The notes under the pieces are model-generated. The model was not told the DNA's origin. It saw only the letters and a program-made list of their open reading frames with translations, and searched no databases. This document shows positions 31,443 through 38,482 of a stretch of 38,553 bases of DNA, piece by piece. Origin of the DNA: an uncultured Bacillota bacterium (GTDB lineage Bacteria > Bacillota > Clostridia > Oscillospirales > Oscillospiraceae); the NCBI GenBank assembly GCA_947385365.1, contig CANDKT010000008.1, forward strand, positions 1-38,553. Reading direction: 5' to 3'. The position numbers were made by a program, and so were the translations under genes. Every line of letters begins with the position of its first letter. Within the stretch, counting starts at the first letter, position 1.

Positions 31443-32837
31443 ATGCTGACCTACGACTTGGAACGCCGGGGGTGTTTGACGCGGTACGAGTACCTCTACC
31501 GCTGTGTGCGGGAAGACATCGTGTTGGGGCGGCTGGCGGCGGGGGAACGACTGCCGTCCCGGCGGGCGTTGGCGGCGCATTTAGGGACCGCGGTGGGGAC
31601 GGTAGAGAACGCCTATGCGCAGTTGGAGGCGGAAGGTTACGTGGAGGCGCGGGAACGGCGCGGGTATTTTGTAGCGGCTGGGGCGATGGAGAGCCGCCCG
31701 CAAGTACCGGAGAGGGAGCTTGCACCGCCGGAGGAGGCGGAGTCGGACCGGACGTGGCTGTTGGACCTGAAAGGCGGCGGGAATCGAGCGGAAGGGTTTC
31801 CGTTCTCCGTGTGGGCCAAGCTCATGCGCCGGACGCTCTCGGAGCGGGGGGAAGCGTTGCTTCAGGCCACCGCCCACAACGGCGCGGTGGAATTGCGGCG
31901 AGCGATTGCCCGGCGGCTGTACCAGCAGCGAGGGATCGCCGCGCGGCCCGCGCAGATCGTGGTGGGAGCGGGGACGGAGTACCTGTATAATCTTCTGGTC
32001 CAACTTCTGGGGCGGGAGGGCCGCTTCGGGGTGGAGGACCCGGGCTACTCCAAAGCCGCGCGGATCTACCGCATCAACGGCGTGCAGACGGTCCCCATCC
32101 CCGTGGACGGGAAAGGCGCGGTTCCGCAGGCGGTACAGGCGGCGGACGTGCGGGTACTGCACATCTCCCCCAACCACCAGTTTCCGACCGGTACGGTCAT
32201 GCCAATCGCGCGCCGTCAGGCGTTGCTGCGCTGGGCGGCGGAGGGCGCGCGTTACATCATCGAAGACGACTACGACAGCGAGTTCCGCTTCACAGGCCGC
32301 CCTATCCCTACCCTGCAAAGCATCTCCCCGGAAGGGCCGGTCATCTACATGAACACCTTTTCGCGGTCATTGGCCCCGTCCCTGCGTATCAGCTACATGG
32401 TCCTGCCGGTCCATATGCTGGCCGATTACCAGCAGCGTCTGGGGTTTTACTCCTGCACCGTCCCGGCAATGGAACAGTACACCTTGGCCCGCTTTCTGGA
32501 CGAGGGGCATTTTGATTCCCATCTCAGCCGCATGAAGGTCTTCTACCGCAGCCGCCGGGACGCGGTGTTGGAAGCGATTCAGGCGAGTCCGCTGGCCGGC
32601 CGCTGTCAGGTCTACGGTCAAAACGCCGGCCTGCACTTTCTGTTGAAGCTGGATACTGGACGCGATGACCGGACCTTGGCCCGGCTAGCGGAGGAAAACG
32701 GGTTGCGGTTGTCCTTCCTGTCCGAGTATTGCCTGGAAACGAACGATGCCCTCAGCCACACGTTGGTGGTCCATTATCCCGGCGCGGATCTGGAACGGCT
32801 GAAACAAGCGTTGGCCGTACTGGTCCAACTGCTTTAG
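31443..32837 (+). CDS. MocR/PdxR-type GntR-HTH plus aminotransferase-like regulator with Lys-to-Arg at the PLP site
   Basis: The 464-residue protein has a GntR winged helix (about 8-76: DIVLGRLAAGERLPSRRALAAHLGTA) and a fold-type I aminotransferase-like domain (about 110-464) with DPGYSKAARIY, SPNHQFPTGTVM and IIEDDYDSEFRF. In MocR proteins the residue after FS in the TFSKxLxPxLR motif is the PLP Schiff-base lysine; here it is TFSRSLAPSLR (codon CGG, R308). It may therefore bind PLP without a covalent bond or sense another ligand. The ATG at 31443 is preceded by AGGGGGGAG. It is divergent from the ECF S component and followed, 18 bases later, by a MATE transporter that may be in its operon. 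Confidence 0.92.
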   Translation: MLTYDLERRGCLTRYEYLYRCVREDIVLGRLAAGERLPSRRALAAHLGTAVGTVENAYAQLEAEGYVEARERRGYFVAAGAMESRPQVPERELAPPEEAESDRTWLLDLKGGGNRAEGFPFSVWAKLMRRTLSERGEALLQATAHNGAVELRRAIARRLYQQRGIAARPAQIVVGAGTEYLYNLLVQLLGREGRFGVEDPGYSKAARIYRINGVQTVPIPVDGKGAVPQAVQAADVRVLHISPNHQFPTGTVMPIARRQALLRWAAEGARYIIEDDYDSEFRFTGRPIPTLQSISPEGPVIYMNTFSRSLAPSLRISYMVLPVHMLADYQQRLGFYSCTVPAMEQYTLARFLDEGHFDSHLSRMKVFYRSRRDAVLEAIQASPLAGRCQVYGQNAGLHFLLKLDTGRDDRTLARLAEENGLRLSFLSEYCLETNDALSHTLVVHYPGADLERLKQALAVLVQLL

Positions 32838-32855
32838 AAATTAGGAGGGACCCTT

Positions 32856-34229
32856 ATGCCGGAACAAAACAACATCCTTGGCACGATGCCTATGGGACGG
32901 CTGGTGATACGGATGTCGCTGCCGATCATGCTGTCGATGCTCATGCAGGCCGTCTACAATCTGGTAGACAGTCTGTATGTGACGCAGGCAGGCGACGGCG
33001 CGTTTCTGGCGTTGTCCTACGCCTACCCGGTGCAGCTGCTGATGATCGCGTTCTGTGTTGGTTCCGGCGTTGGGTTCAACGCCATGCTGGCGCGGCGGTT
33101 GGGGGAGCGGCGGCAAGAGGATGCCAATGCGGTCGTTTTGCATGGGTTCCTGCTGTATTTGGCCTGCTGGGGGCTTTTTTTGAGCTTCGCCGTGTTTGGC
33201 GCGGGGTTTTATATGCGGCAGTGTACCGCGACGGAGGCAGTCGCGGTACAGGGGACCGCGTATCTGCGCATTTGCTGTGGGCTGTCGATTGGCATTTGCG
33301 TGCAGTTTCCGTGCGAACGCATTTTGCAGTCCACGGGACATCCGGCGGGGTTCATGATCGTGCAGGGCAGCGGGGCGTTGATTAACATCCTGCTGGACCC
33401 GATTCTGATCTTACACTGGAACATGGGCGTGCGGGGCGCGGCGATTGCGACCGTCATCGGGCAGATTGCAGGCGGCGTCATCGGGTTGGGACTGCTTTGG
33501 GGGATTCGGCGGGAATTTCCCATCCGGTGGGGAGGCTTCCGCGTTCAGCCTGCCGTGCTGGGCGAAATGTGCCGTATCGCCGCGCCTGCGGTACTGATGC
33601 AATCGCTGGGCAGTTTCATGTCCCTGGGGCTGAACGCCATCTTCACGGCGTGGTCAGAGACAGCGGTTTGGGTGCTGGGGGTCTACTTCAAGCTGCAATC
33701 GTTCGTCTATATGCCGGTTTTCAGTATCAATAACGGCTTGATTTCCATCATAAGCTACAACCGCGGCGCGAAGGAACGGAAACGTATCCGGCAAGCGGTC
33801 TCGTTCGGGATGCTCACGGCGGTGAGCGTGGCGGTTTTCGGCGCGGCGGTACTTTGGGTATGTGCCGGGCCGCTGTTGGTTCACGGGTTCCACGCCGCCG
33901 GACCTGCCAGCGTCTCCGGCGTACCTGCCCTGCGCATGACCGCCTTAGCCTTCCCCATTGGCGCGGTGAGCATTATTTTATCCGCCGCGTTCCAGTCTCT
34001 GGACCGGAGCGTGTTCTCCTTGCTCATTGCGCTGCTGCGGCAGCTCGTTCTGCTTCTGCCCGCCGCGTATTTCCTGGTCCGGTTCGCCCCGCAGTACGCC
34101 TTTCTGGCCTTTCTGCTCGCGGAACTTCTCACCTGTTTCGTTTCGCTGACCCTTGCGTTTGGACTCCGAGTTGAGCCGCCGGTTTCCGATCACGGAACAC
34201 GGGCGCAGTCCGGAGGATTGGACCCCTGA
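32856..34229 (+). CDS. MATE-family efflux transporter
   Basis: The 457-residue protein has about 12 hydrophobic segments and the family's N-terminal block SLPIMLSMLMQAVYNLVDSLYV, with repeat-like motif LINILLDPILI in the first half and FNALISII-like NNGLISIISYNRGA in the second. MATE carriers export cationic drugs or metabolites in exchange for Na+ or H+. TTAGGAGG lies 7-8 bases before the ATG, 18 bases after the MocR stop, so co-transcription is likely. Its substrate is unknown. Confidence 0.92.
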   Translation: MPEQNNILGTMPMGRLVIRMSLPIMLSMLMQAVYNLVDSLYVTQAGDGAFLALSYAYPVQLLMIAFCVGSGVGFNAMLARRLGERRQEDANAVVLHGFLLYLACWGLFLSFAVFGAGFYMRQCTATEAVAVQGTAYLRICCGLSIGICVQFPCERILQSTGHPAGFMIVQGSGALINILLDPILILHWNMGVRGAAIATVIGQIAGGVIGLGLLWGIRREFPIRWGGFRVQPAVLGEMCRIAAPAVLMQSLGSFMSLGLNAIFTAWSETAVWVLGVYFKLQSFVYMPVFSINNGLISIISYNRGAKERKRIRQAVSFGMLTAVSVAVFGAAVLWVCAGPLLVHGFHAAGPASVSGVPALRMTALAFPIGAVSIILSAAFQSLDRSVFSLLIALLRQLVLLLPAAYFLVRFAPQYAFLAFLLAELLTCFVSLTLAFGLRVEPPVSDHGTRAQSGGLDP

Positions 34230-34239
34230 ACTGCGCCCG
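34200..34239. terminator. Hairpin spanning the MATE stop codon
   Basis: CGGGCGCAGT (34200-34209) is the exact complement of ACTGCGCCCG (34230-34239) across a 20-base loop. It lies between the convergent MATE and chemotaxis genes. No T-run follows on either strand, so termination would be weak. Confidence 0.35.
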
Positions 34240-34266
34240 CAGTAAAATCTAGGAAGCGGATCTTTT

Positions 34267-36237
34267 TTATTGGGCAAGTTTGAACTGTTCGACGAGTTCT
34301 TTAAGGCTGGCGGCCTCCGCAGAGAGCTGCTGACTTGCGGCGGCGGACTGCTCTGCGGTAGCGGAGTTGGTCTGGACGACGGAGGAGATCTGATCGACGC
34401 CTTCCGTGACCTGCGTGATGGCGGAGGTCTGTTTTTCGACGGCGTCCACGACGATGTCCATTTGAGTGGTGACGTTTCCGGCCAGGACGCTGGTGCGTTC
34501 CAGGGACGCGGTGACTTTCTCGACCGCCTGTCCGCCCTCGGTGACGGCGGTGATCGCGCTGCTGATTAAGTCCTTCGTTGCCTTTGCGGCCTCGTCGGAT
34601 TTCGCGGCCAGGTTACGGACCTCGTCGGCGACGACGGCGAAGCCTTTTCCTGCGGTCCCGGCGCGGGCGGCTTCCACCGCAGCGTTCAGGGCGAGGATAT
34701 TGGTCTGGAAGGCGATATTTTCAATCGCGGCGATGATTTTGGAGATTTCCTCTGCGGAGCTGGAGATCTTCTCCATTGCGGCGTTGAGTTCTTTGACGTA
34801 CTCGACGCTGGTACCCAGCTGCGCGCCCGCCTGATTGACGAAGTTCCCGGCTTCTGCGGCAGCGGAGGAGGTCTGCTTGGCGCTGACGGAGATCTCGTTG
34901 ATGGTGGCGGCCAACTGTTCCACCGCGCTGGCCTGTTCCATAGAGCCCTGACTTAAAGTCTGCGCGCCCATAGAGACCTGTCCGCTGGCGGAAGAGACCT
35001 GACTGGCGGAGGCGTCGATCTGGCGCATGGTCGTACTCAGTTCGACTTTCAGGTTCCGCATAGACAGGAGGATGCTCTGGAACCCGCCGACGTAGGCGTC
35101 CCGGTTCGGGGACTGGATGTTGAAATTACGGTTTGCCATTTCGGTGAGCAGGTAGCCGATATCGCTGATGATGGTGTTGAGGCTATCGACCATATCGGCG
35201 GTGGAGCGGGTCAGTTCCGCGGTTTCGTCCTGACCGCAGGATTGCGGGACGGGGGAGTTCAGGTCGCCTTCCACCAGGAGTTTCATGCGGGCGGCGCAGG
35301 CGCGCATAGGTGTGCTGATGCTGATGGAGAGTTTCAGGGCGACCACGATAGAGGCCAGCAGGGAGACGATGATGACGAGGACATTCAGGAACATACTGAA
35401 GTAGGTATCGGCCAGGTAGTCCTTTTTCATTGCGGTGACGGCGACGCTCCAACCGTTGGTGCCGTCCACGGGGGCGTAGGCGGCGTAGCGGGGGCCGTCC
35501 TCGCCGTGGAAGCTGCCGAAGCCCACTTTTCCCATACGCATTTCGCTGTGGATCGCGGCCAGGTCCTTGAGGGAGCGATTGCTCTGCGCTTCCCGTTCGA
35601 TGTTCTGGGTGGTGATGGTGTCCATAGTGACGTCCGCGATGGTGTCGCCGGACTGATCGATCATGTAGGCGCGGCTGTTGGCGCTGATCTGGATGGAGGA
35701 GACGATATCGTTCAGGAAGGTTTCCGGGGGGACGAAGTAGATGACGCCTGCGATCTGCCCGCCGTGCTGGCCATTGGCGTAGAGAGGCGCGGCGACCATG
35801 ATGGACAATTCGCCGGTGATTTTGCTAATCAGGGGTTTGGAGACGTAGACGTTTCCGTTCATAGCCTGACGGACGTATTCTCGGTCGGAGTAGTCGTTGC
35901 CGTCGAAGATGCTGCGACCGTCCAGACCGATGATATTCCCGCGCTGGAAGCCGTGCATAGCGACACGTTCATCCAGCACGGCGCGTTTTTCTTCGACGGG
36001 GACGGCGGGGTCGGACAGCTGCGGGATACATCCGGCGTCCACGGCGACGTTGCAGTAAGCGGAGAGTTCCTGACTGATGCGTTCTGCGGCCAGCACTGCG
36101 GTTTCGCGCATCATCTGGCGCACAGTGGCGACGGTGCTGCGGTAGCTCAAAGCCATACTGGTCGCGCCCACAAAGGCCAGTGCGATCAGGACGGTAGCCA
36201 TCAGGCACAAGGTAATTTTCTGTCGGATACTTTTCAT
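34267..36237 (-). CDS. Methyl-accepting chemotaxis protein with an extracellular dCache-type sensor
   Basis: The 656-residue protein has a first membrane segment (about 8-29), a ~250-residue outside sensor with Cache-like elements ([29 protein letters not shown]), a second membrane segment (about 283-305), HAMP-like region and a long signalling coiled coil. The tip is recognisable ([20 protein letters not shown] near 505-525, then [12 protein letters not shown]). In most such tips the residue after AG is Glu; here it is Thr (AGTAGKGF), a possible weakening of the CheA/CheW contact. The ATG at 36237 follows AGGTGG by 6 bases. No che genes are nearby; ligand unknown. Confidence 0.94.
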   Translation of the reverse strand: MKSIRQKITLCLMATVLIALAFVGATSMALSYRSTVATVRQMMRETAVLAAERISQELSAYCNVAVDAGCIPQLSDPAVPVEEKRAVLDERVAMHGFQRGNIIGLDGRSIFDGNDYSDREYVRQAMNGNVYVSKPLISKITGELSIMVAAPLYANGQHGGQIAGVIYFVPPETFLNDIVSSIQISANSRAYMIDQSGDTIADVTMDTITTQNIEREAQSNRSLKDLAAIHSEMRMGKVGFGSFHGEDGPRYAAYAPVDGTNGWSVAVTAMKKDYLADTYFSMFLNVLVIIVSLLASIVVALKLSISISTPMRACAARMKLLVEGDLNSPVPQSCGQDETAELTRSTADMVDSLNTIISDIGYLLTEMANRNFNIQSPNRDAYVGGFQSILLSMRNLKVELSTTMRQIDASASQVSSASGQVSMGAQTLSQGSMEQASAVEQLAATINEISVSAKQTSSAAAEAGNFVNQAGAQLGTSVEYVKELNAAMEKISSSAEEISKIIAAIENIAFQTNILALNAAVEAARAGTAGKGFAVVADEVRNLAAKSDEAAKATKDLISSAITAVTEGGQAVEKVTASLERTSVLAGNVTTQMDIVVDAVEKQTSAITQVTEGVDQISSVVQTNSATAEQSAAASQQLSAEAASLKELVEQFKLAQ

Positions 36238-36296
36238 CTCTTTCCACCTCAACCTCTCGCATGAACGCCCGTGGGGCGCATGCTATGTCATTTTCA

Positions 36297-36342
36297 ATTA
36301 TAGGCGAAACCGGGAGGTTTTGTCAAGCGTTCGTGACGCTTG
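36297..36342 (-). promoter_or_regulatory. Chemotaxis receptor promoter with an upstream dyad
   Basis: Minus-strand TTGACA (36321-36326), 18-base spacer and TATAAT (36297-36302): full consensus boxes. The dyad CAAGCGT-tcgtg-ACGCTTG (36324-36342) overlaps the upstream side of the -35 and may be an operator. Confidence 0.75.
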
Positions 36343-36362
36343 AATTTCCTTGAAAATTCCCC

Positions 36363-36391
36363 TTGCAAAACCGGAACGTTTATGCTATACT
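36363..36391 (+). promoter_or_regulatory. tRNA-Gly promoter
   Basis: TTGCAA (36363-36368), 17-base spacer and TATACT (36386-36391), 19 bases before the mature tRNA. Confidence 0.75.
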
Positions 36392-36410
36392 AAACGTGTT
36401 GGGATACGAT

Positions 36411-36484
36411 GCAGGTGTAGTTCAATGGCAGAATGTCAGCTTCCCAAGCTGAACACGGGGGTTCGATTCCCCTCACCTGCTCCA
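36411..36484 (+). tRNA. tRNA-Gly (anticodon CCC)
   Basis: A complete 74-base cloverleaf: acceptor GCAGGTG/CACCTGC, D-stem GTTC/GAAT, anticodon stem TCAGC/GCTGA with loop TTCCCAA (anticodon CCC), 4-base variable loop, T-arm GGGGG-TTCGATT-CCCCT and encoded TCCA end. It reads GGG glycine codons. A strong terminator follows at once, then the accessory island. No copy of the tRNA 3' end was found later in the window. Confidence 0.97.
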
Positions 36485-36489
36485 CTGGG

Positions 36490-36534
36490 AAAACTCCCGT
36501 AACCGTTGAAATTTCAAGGGTTACGGGAGTTTTT
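36490..36534 (+). terminator. tRNA-Gly terminator
   Basis: AAAACTCCCGTAACC (36490-36504) pairs with GGTTACGGGAGTTTT (36519-36534), giving a 15-bp stem with a T-rich end. The loop is itself partly self-complementary (TTGAAATTTCAA). Confidence 0.9.
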
Positions 36535-36690
36535 CTGTTCAATCTCCCATCGGGAAAATACCGCTCAAAACCCAAGAAATGCGGCTTAAAACCGGGTTCG
36601 GACAAGTCAGAATACAGGTCAACTAAATGCCGCGGACCTCCCTTGCTCATGACGTATACATCCGTTAGAAAGAGAGAAAGGATGAACGTC

Positions 36691-37062
36691 ATGGCGATTA
36701 TGATTGAGCTGTCCCCGGAGCGGCTGGAGTGTCAAGAGATCGAGACGGTATTACGGCGTCTCCGCATCCCTGGGACGCGGGTAGGGCAGAGGTACCTGGC
36801 CTATGCGGTGCAGTGTGCCATGCTGGACCCGGATCTCACCCTGACCAAGACCGGCGCGCTGTATCCCATGATAGCGGATAATTTTGGCGTCACGCGCACG
36901 GGCGTGGAGCGTGCCATGCGGACGGCGGTGCAGGCCAGCTGGGAGCGCGGCGGACGTGCAACGCTTGATGAGATAGCCGGATACCATCTCGACGTGCGCC
37001 CCACAACTTTTGAGTTTGTGGATTTGGTCGCAGCGCACCTATTGCGGTCCGTGTTGCCCTAA
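36691..37062 (+). CDS. Orphan Spo0A C-terminal-domain protein, first copy
   Basis: A 123-residue protein without a receiver domain. It matches the Spo0A effector domain: LECQEIETVLRRLRIP, YLAYAVQCAML, LYPMIADNFGVTRTGVERAMRTAVQASWERGG and, at the end, RPTTFEFVDLVAAHLL, parallel to B. subtilis Spo0A ([32 protein letters not shown] and KPTNSEFIAMVADKL). It should bind DNA without phosphorylation control. AGAAAGG lies 9 bases before the ATG at 36691; ATGs at 36682 and 36700 are also in frame. A strong terminator follows. Its presence behind a tRNA suggests acquisition by a mobile element. Confidence 0.85.
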   Translation: MAIMIELSPERLECQEIETVLRRLRIPGTRVGQRYLAYAVQCAMLDPDLTLTKTGALYPMIADNFGVTRTGVERAMRTAVQASWERGGRATLDEIAGYHLDVRPTTFEFVDLVAAHLLRSVLP

Positions 37063-37076
37063 TAGCAGCAATTTTT

Positions 37077-37117
37077 CCGGGCGGGAGCATACTGCACCCG
37101 CCCGGTTTTCTTTTTTT
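37077..37117 (+). terminator. Terminator of the first Spo0A-like gene
   Basis: CCGGGCGGG (37077-37085) pairs with CCCGCCCGG (37097-37105) and is followed by TTTTCTTTTTTT. Confidence 0.93.
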
Positions 37118-37261
37118 CAATCCACACCCCCCGTATGGGGGCGACAATCGTCATAGATATCTCTCCCCTAGTGGTATTCAAAAAGTCAAGAGGTTTTTTA
37201 AACATTTTTTGTGCCCTTTGAGCAAAGGTGTCGTTACGTGTCGTATTTTGCGCGGTGCAGT

Positions 37262-37298
37262 CGATTTTTCCGATTTTCGCCGATTCTTGTCTTATAAT
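37262..37298 (+). promoter_or_regulatory. Candidate promoter of the second Spo0A-like gene, with tandem CGATT repeats
   Basis: TATAAT (37293-37298) has no normal -35. Instead CGATT occurs three times at 37262, 37271 and 37281, about one helical turn apart, and the complement of 37274-37283 reads TCGGCGAAAA, near to the Spo0A box TGTCGAA. This could be an activator site. The rest of 37118-37261 has no gene and no other signal I could identify. Confidence 0.4.
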
Positions 37299-37329
37299 CT
37301 TCCCATCTCTATAGATATGGGGTGTCATT

Positions 37330-37677
37330 ATGACAATCGAGGAGCAAATCTACGCAGAGCTGCTGGTCATGGGGATCACGCGGCGCTATCGCGGCTGTAC
37401 ACAGGTCTGTATAGCGACGGTACTGGCGATACAGGATGCAGAGCGTCTGCACGACATCACCGAGCAGATCTATGAGGTTGTAGCGTCGCGTTGTGGTACG
37501 CGGGTGAGCAATGTGGAGCGCAATATCCGCACCGTCTGCCAACGGGCGTGGAGAATAAACCGCAAGCGTATGAGCGAGCTGGCGGGGTATCCGCTCTACG
37601 CGCCGCCTGCGGTTTCAGATTTCATCTCAATTTTGGCGGCGCATATGCAACGCACCCAGCACACGGCAGATGTTTAG
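37330..37677 (+). CDS. Orphan Spo0A C-terminal-domain protein, second copy
   Basis: The 115-residue protein has the same fold signature but is strongly diverged from the first copy: MGITRRYRGCTQVCIATVL, LHDITEQIYEVVASRCGTRVSNVERNIRTVCQRAW and a C-terminal APPAVSDFISILAAHM. The VERxIRT recognition helix is retained. The ribosome binding site is weak (GGGGTG 5-8 bases before ATG). It ends 4 bases from the convergent RHH gene. It has no receiver domain or membrane segment. A role as DNA-binding regulator is likely; its targets are unknown. Confidence 0.75.
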   Translation: MTIEEQIYAELLVMGITRRYRGCTQVCIATVLAIQDAERLHDITEQIYEVVASRCGTRVSNVERNIRTVCQRAWRINRKRMSELAGYPLYAPPAVSDFISILAAHMQRTQHTADV

Positions 37678-37681
37678 GGTG

Positions 37682-37906
37682 TTATTTTTCCGGGTCAATA
37701 CCAATGTCCTCTGTAGGGGCGGCGTTGTCCCGCTCCATAGCTTCTAATATTGCGCGTTTGATAAAGGTGTTGACGCTCTCTCCCTTAGCTTTTGCGTGGG
37801 CTTGGATAGCGTCGCGCTCATTGGGAGATATACGCACCTCAATCCGTGCAAATTTCTCTATATAGGCTTTCTGTGCCCTTTTCTGGGCCTCAGTTTTTTC
37901 CGCCAT
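37682..37906 (-). CDS. Ribbon-helix-helix (Arc/CopG-like) DNA-binding protein
   Basis: The 74-residue protein has a charged N-terminus (MAEKTEAQKRAQKAYIEKF), the RHH strand ARIEVRISPNE, helix A (ERDAIQAHAKAKG) and helix B (SVNTFIKRAILEAMERD). GAGGTGATG precedes the ATG at 37906. It faces leftward, and the DNA upstream of it carries three copies of a 14-bp palindrome, as expected for an RHH repressor controlling itself and the divergent gene. Such proteins are common as antitoxins or plasmid/ICE regulators. Confidence 0.85.
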   Translation of the reverse strand: MAEKTEAQKRAQKAYIEKFARIEVRISPNERDAIQAHAKAKGESVNTFIKRAILEAMERDNAAPTEDIGIDPEK

Positions 37907-37942
37907 GTTCATCACCTCAACCATACTATAACACAAAGATAA

Positions 37943-38021
37943 ATCTACCGATAGACACATATTGCACAAATATCTACCGGTAGATTTATGCAATATTCCG
38001 ACTTGATATCTACCGGAAGAT
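37943..38021. promoter_or_regulatory. Three palindromic operators ATCTACCGGTAGAT
   Basis: Sites at 37943-37956 (ATCTACCGATAGAC), 37972-37985 (ATCTACCGGTAGAT, perfect) and 38008-38021 (ATCTACCGGAAGAT), with centres 29 and 36 bases apart. They fill the region between the RHH gene and the divergent 46-residue peptide. The third lies between the -35 and -10 boxes of the rightward promoter. The regularity makes the RHH protein the likely ligand. Confidence 0.8.
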
Positions 38022-38031
38022 ATGGTATTAT
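38003..38031 (+). promoter_or_regulatory. Promoter of the small-peptide genes
   Basis: TTGATA (38003-38008), 17-base spacer and TATTAT (38026-38031; TATAAT also overlaps at 38029-38034), with the third operator inside the spacer. Repression by the RHH protein is expected. Confidence 0.68.
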
Positions 38032-38055
38032 AATATCAGAAAGGGGGTGAACACC

Positions 38056-38196
38056 ATGAGCAAGCAAAAAAAGAAACGCCGCAAGGCAAAGCCTGCGGCG
38101 CGGCCCAATAGGATAGAAGGTTTCCTCGCCGACATCCTAGCGGGCATCGCCTCCGGCCTAATCACAGCGGCAATCCTCAAATTGCTGAACTGGTAG
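38056..38196 (+). CDS. 46-residue basic membrane-active-type peptide
   Basis: AAAGGGGGTG lies 8 bases before the ATG. The peptide has a strongly basic start (MSKQKKKRRKAKPAARPNR) and then a hydrophobic helix with Gly and Ala (GFLADILAGIASGLITAAIL) ending KLLNW. A single membrane or amphipathic helix is likely. It is controlled by the triple operator and is divergent from an RHH protein, the layout of an antitoxin-like regulator with a small effector. I do not recognise a family. Too short for standard gene callers, but the signals are good. Confidence 0.6.
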   Translation: MSKQKKKRRKAKPAARPNRIEGFLADILAGIASGLITAAILKLLNW

Positions 38197-38277
38197 GCCG
38201 AGGGGCGGGGCGCGGGGCCTCAACCCCCGCGCCCCAATCATAAAGGATTTTCAGTAAAACGTCAAGGGGGATAACGC

Positions 38278-38358
38278 ATGAAATATTTGCTGTTCGTAAT
38301 TATTTTTGTGCCAGTATTTGTGCTGGTACGATGGATCATCCGCAAAATCTGGAAGTAA
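38278..38358 (+). CDS. 26-residue single-helix membrane peptide
   Basis: MKYLLFVIIFVPVFVLVRW followed by IIRKIWK: one hydrophobic segment and a basic end. AAGGGGG lies 7 bases before the ATG. It follows the 46-residue gene by 81 bases with no terminator between them, so it is probably on the same transcript. Size and layout resemble type I toxin-like peptides, but no antisense RNA can be demonstrated here. Confidence 0.45.
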   Translation: MKYLLFVIIFVPVFVLVRWIIRKIWK

Positions 38359-38383
38359 AGATGGTTGCTACTAAAGGCATATG

Positions 38384-38414
38384 TCCGCCCCCGCTCACTT
38401 AGAGCGGGAGCGGA
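38384..38414 (+). terminator. Terminator of the small-peptide operon
   Basis: TCCGCCCCCGCTC (38384-38396) pairs with GAGCGGGAGCGGA (38402-38414) with one mismatch and a 5-base loop; the following T-run is short (TTTAAC). Confidence 0.6.
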
Positions 38415-38442
38415 TTTAACTTGCCAGAGCCGTTCTTTCCTA

Positions 38443-38477
38443 GAGAAAAACCCCGTAAAACCCTTGCGGTGCAAGGG
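38443..38477 (-). terminator. Terminator of the gene entering from the right
   Basis: On the minus strand CCCTTGC-acc-GCAAGGG (38461-38477) is followed by TTTTACGGGGTTTTT. It lies five bases after the stop of the partial SLH-type gene. Confidence 0.8.
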
Positions 38478-38482
38478 ATATC

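Noticed and set aside
35242-36264. Rightward 340-codon frame opposite the chemotaxis receptor
   Set aside because: Antisense shadow of a coiled-coil protein gene; low-complexity Gly/Asp/Val composition.
36411-36484. Complete integration site pair (attL/attR) based on the tRNA-Gly 3' end
   Set aside because: No second copy of the tRNA 3' end was found within the window, so a pair cannot be supported here.
37059-37157. Leftward ~31-codon frame beginning MTIVAPIRG near 37157
   Set aside because: Most of it is the reverse strand of a strong terminator and the end of a gene; no supporting evidence.
37943-38021. Three similar repeats as a small CRISPR array
   Set aside because: The repeats are only 14 bp, palindromic, unevenly spaced (29 and 36 bases) and lie in a divergent promoter; operators are a better explanation.
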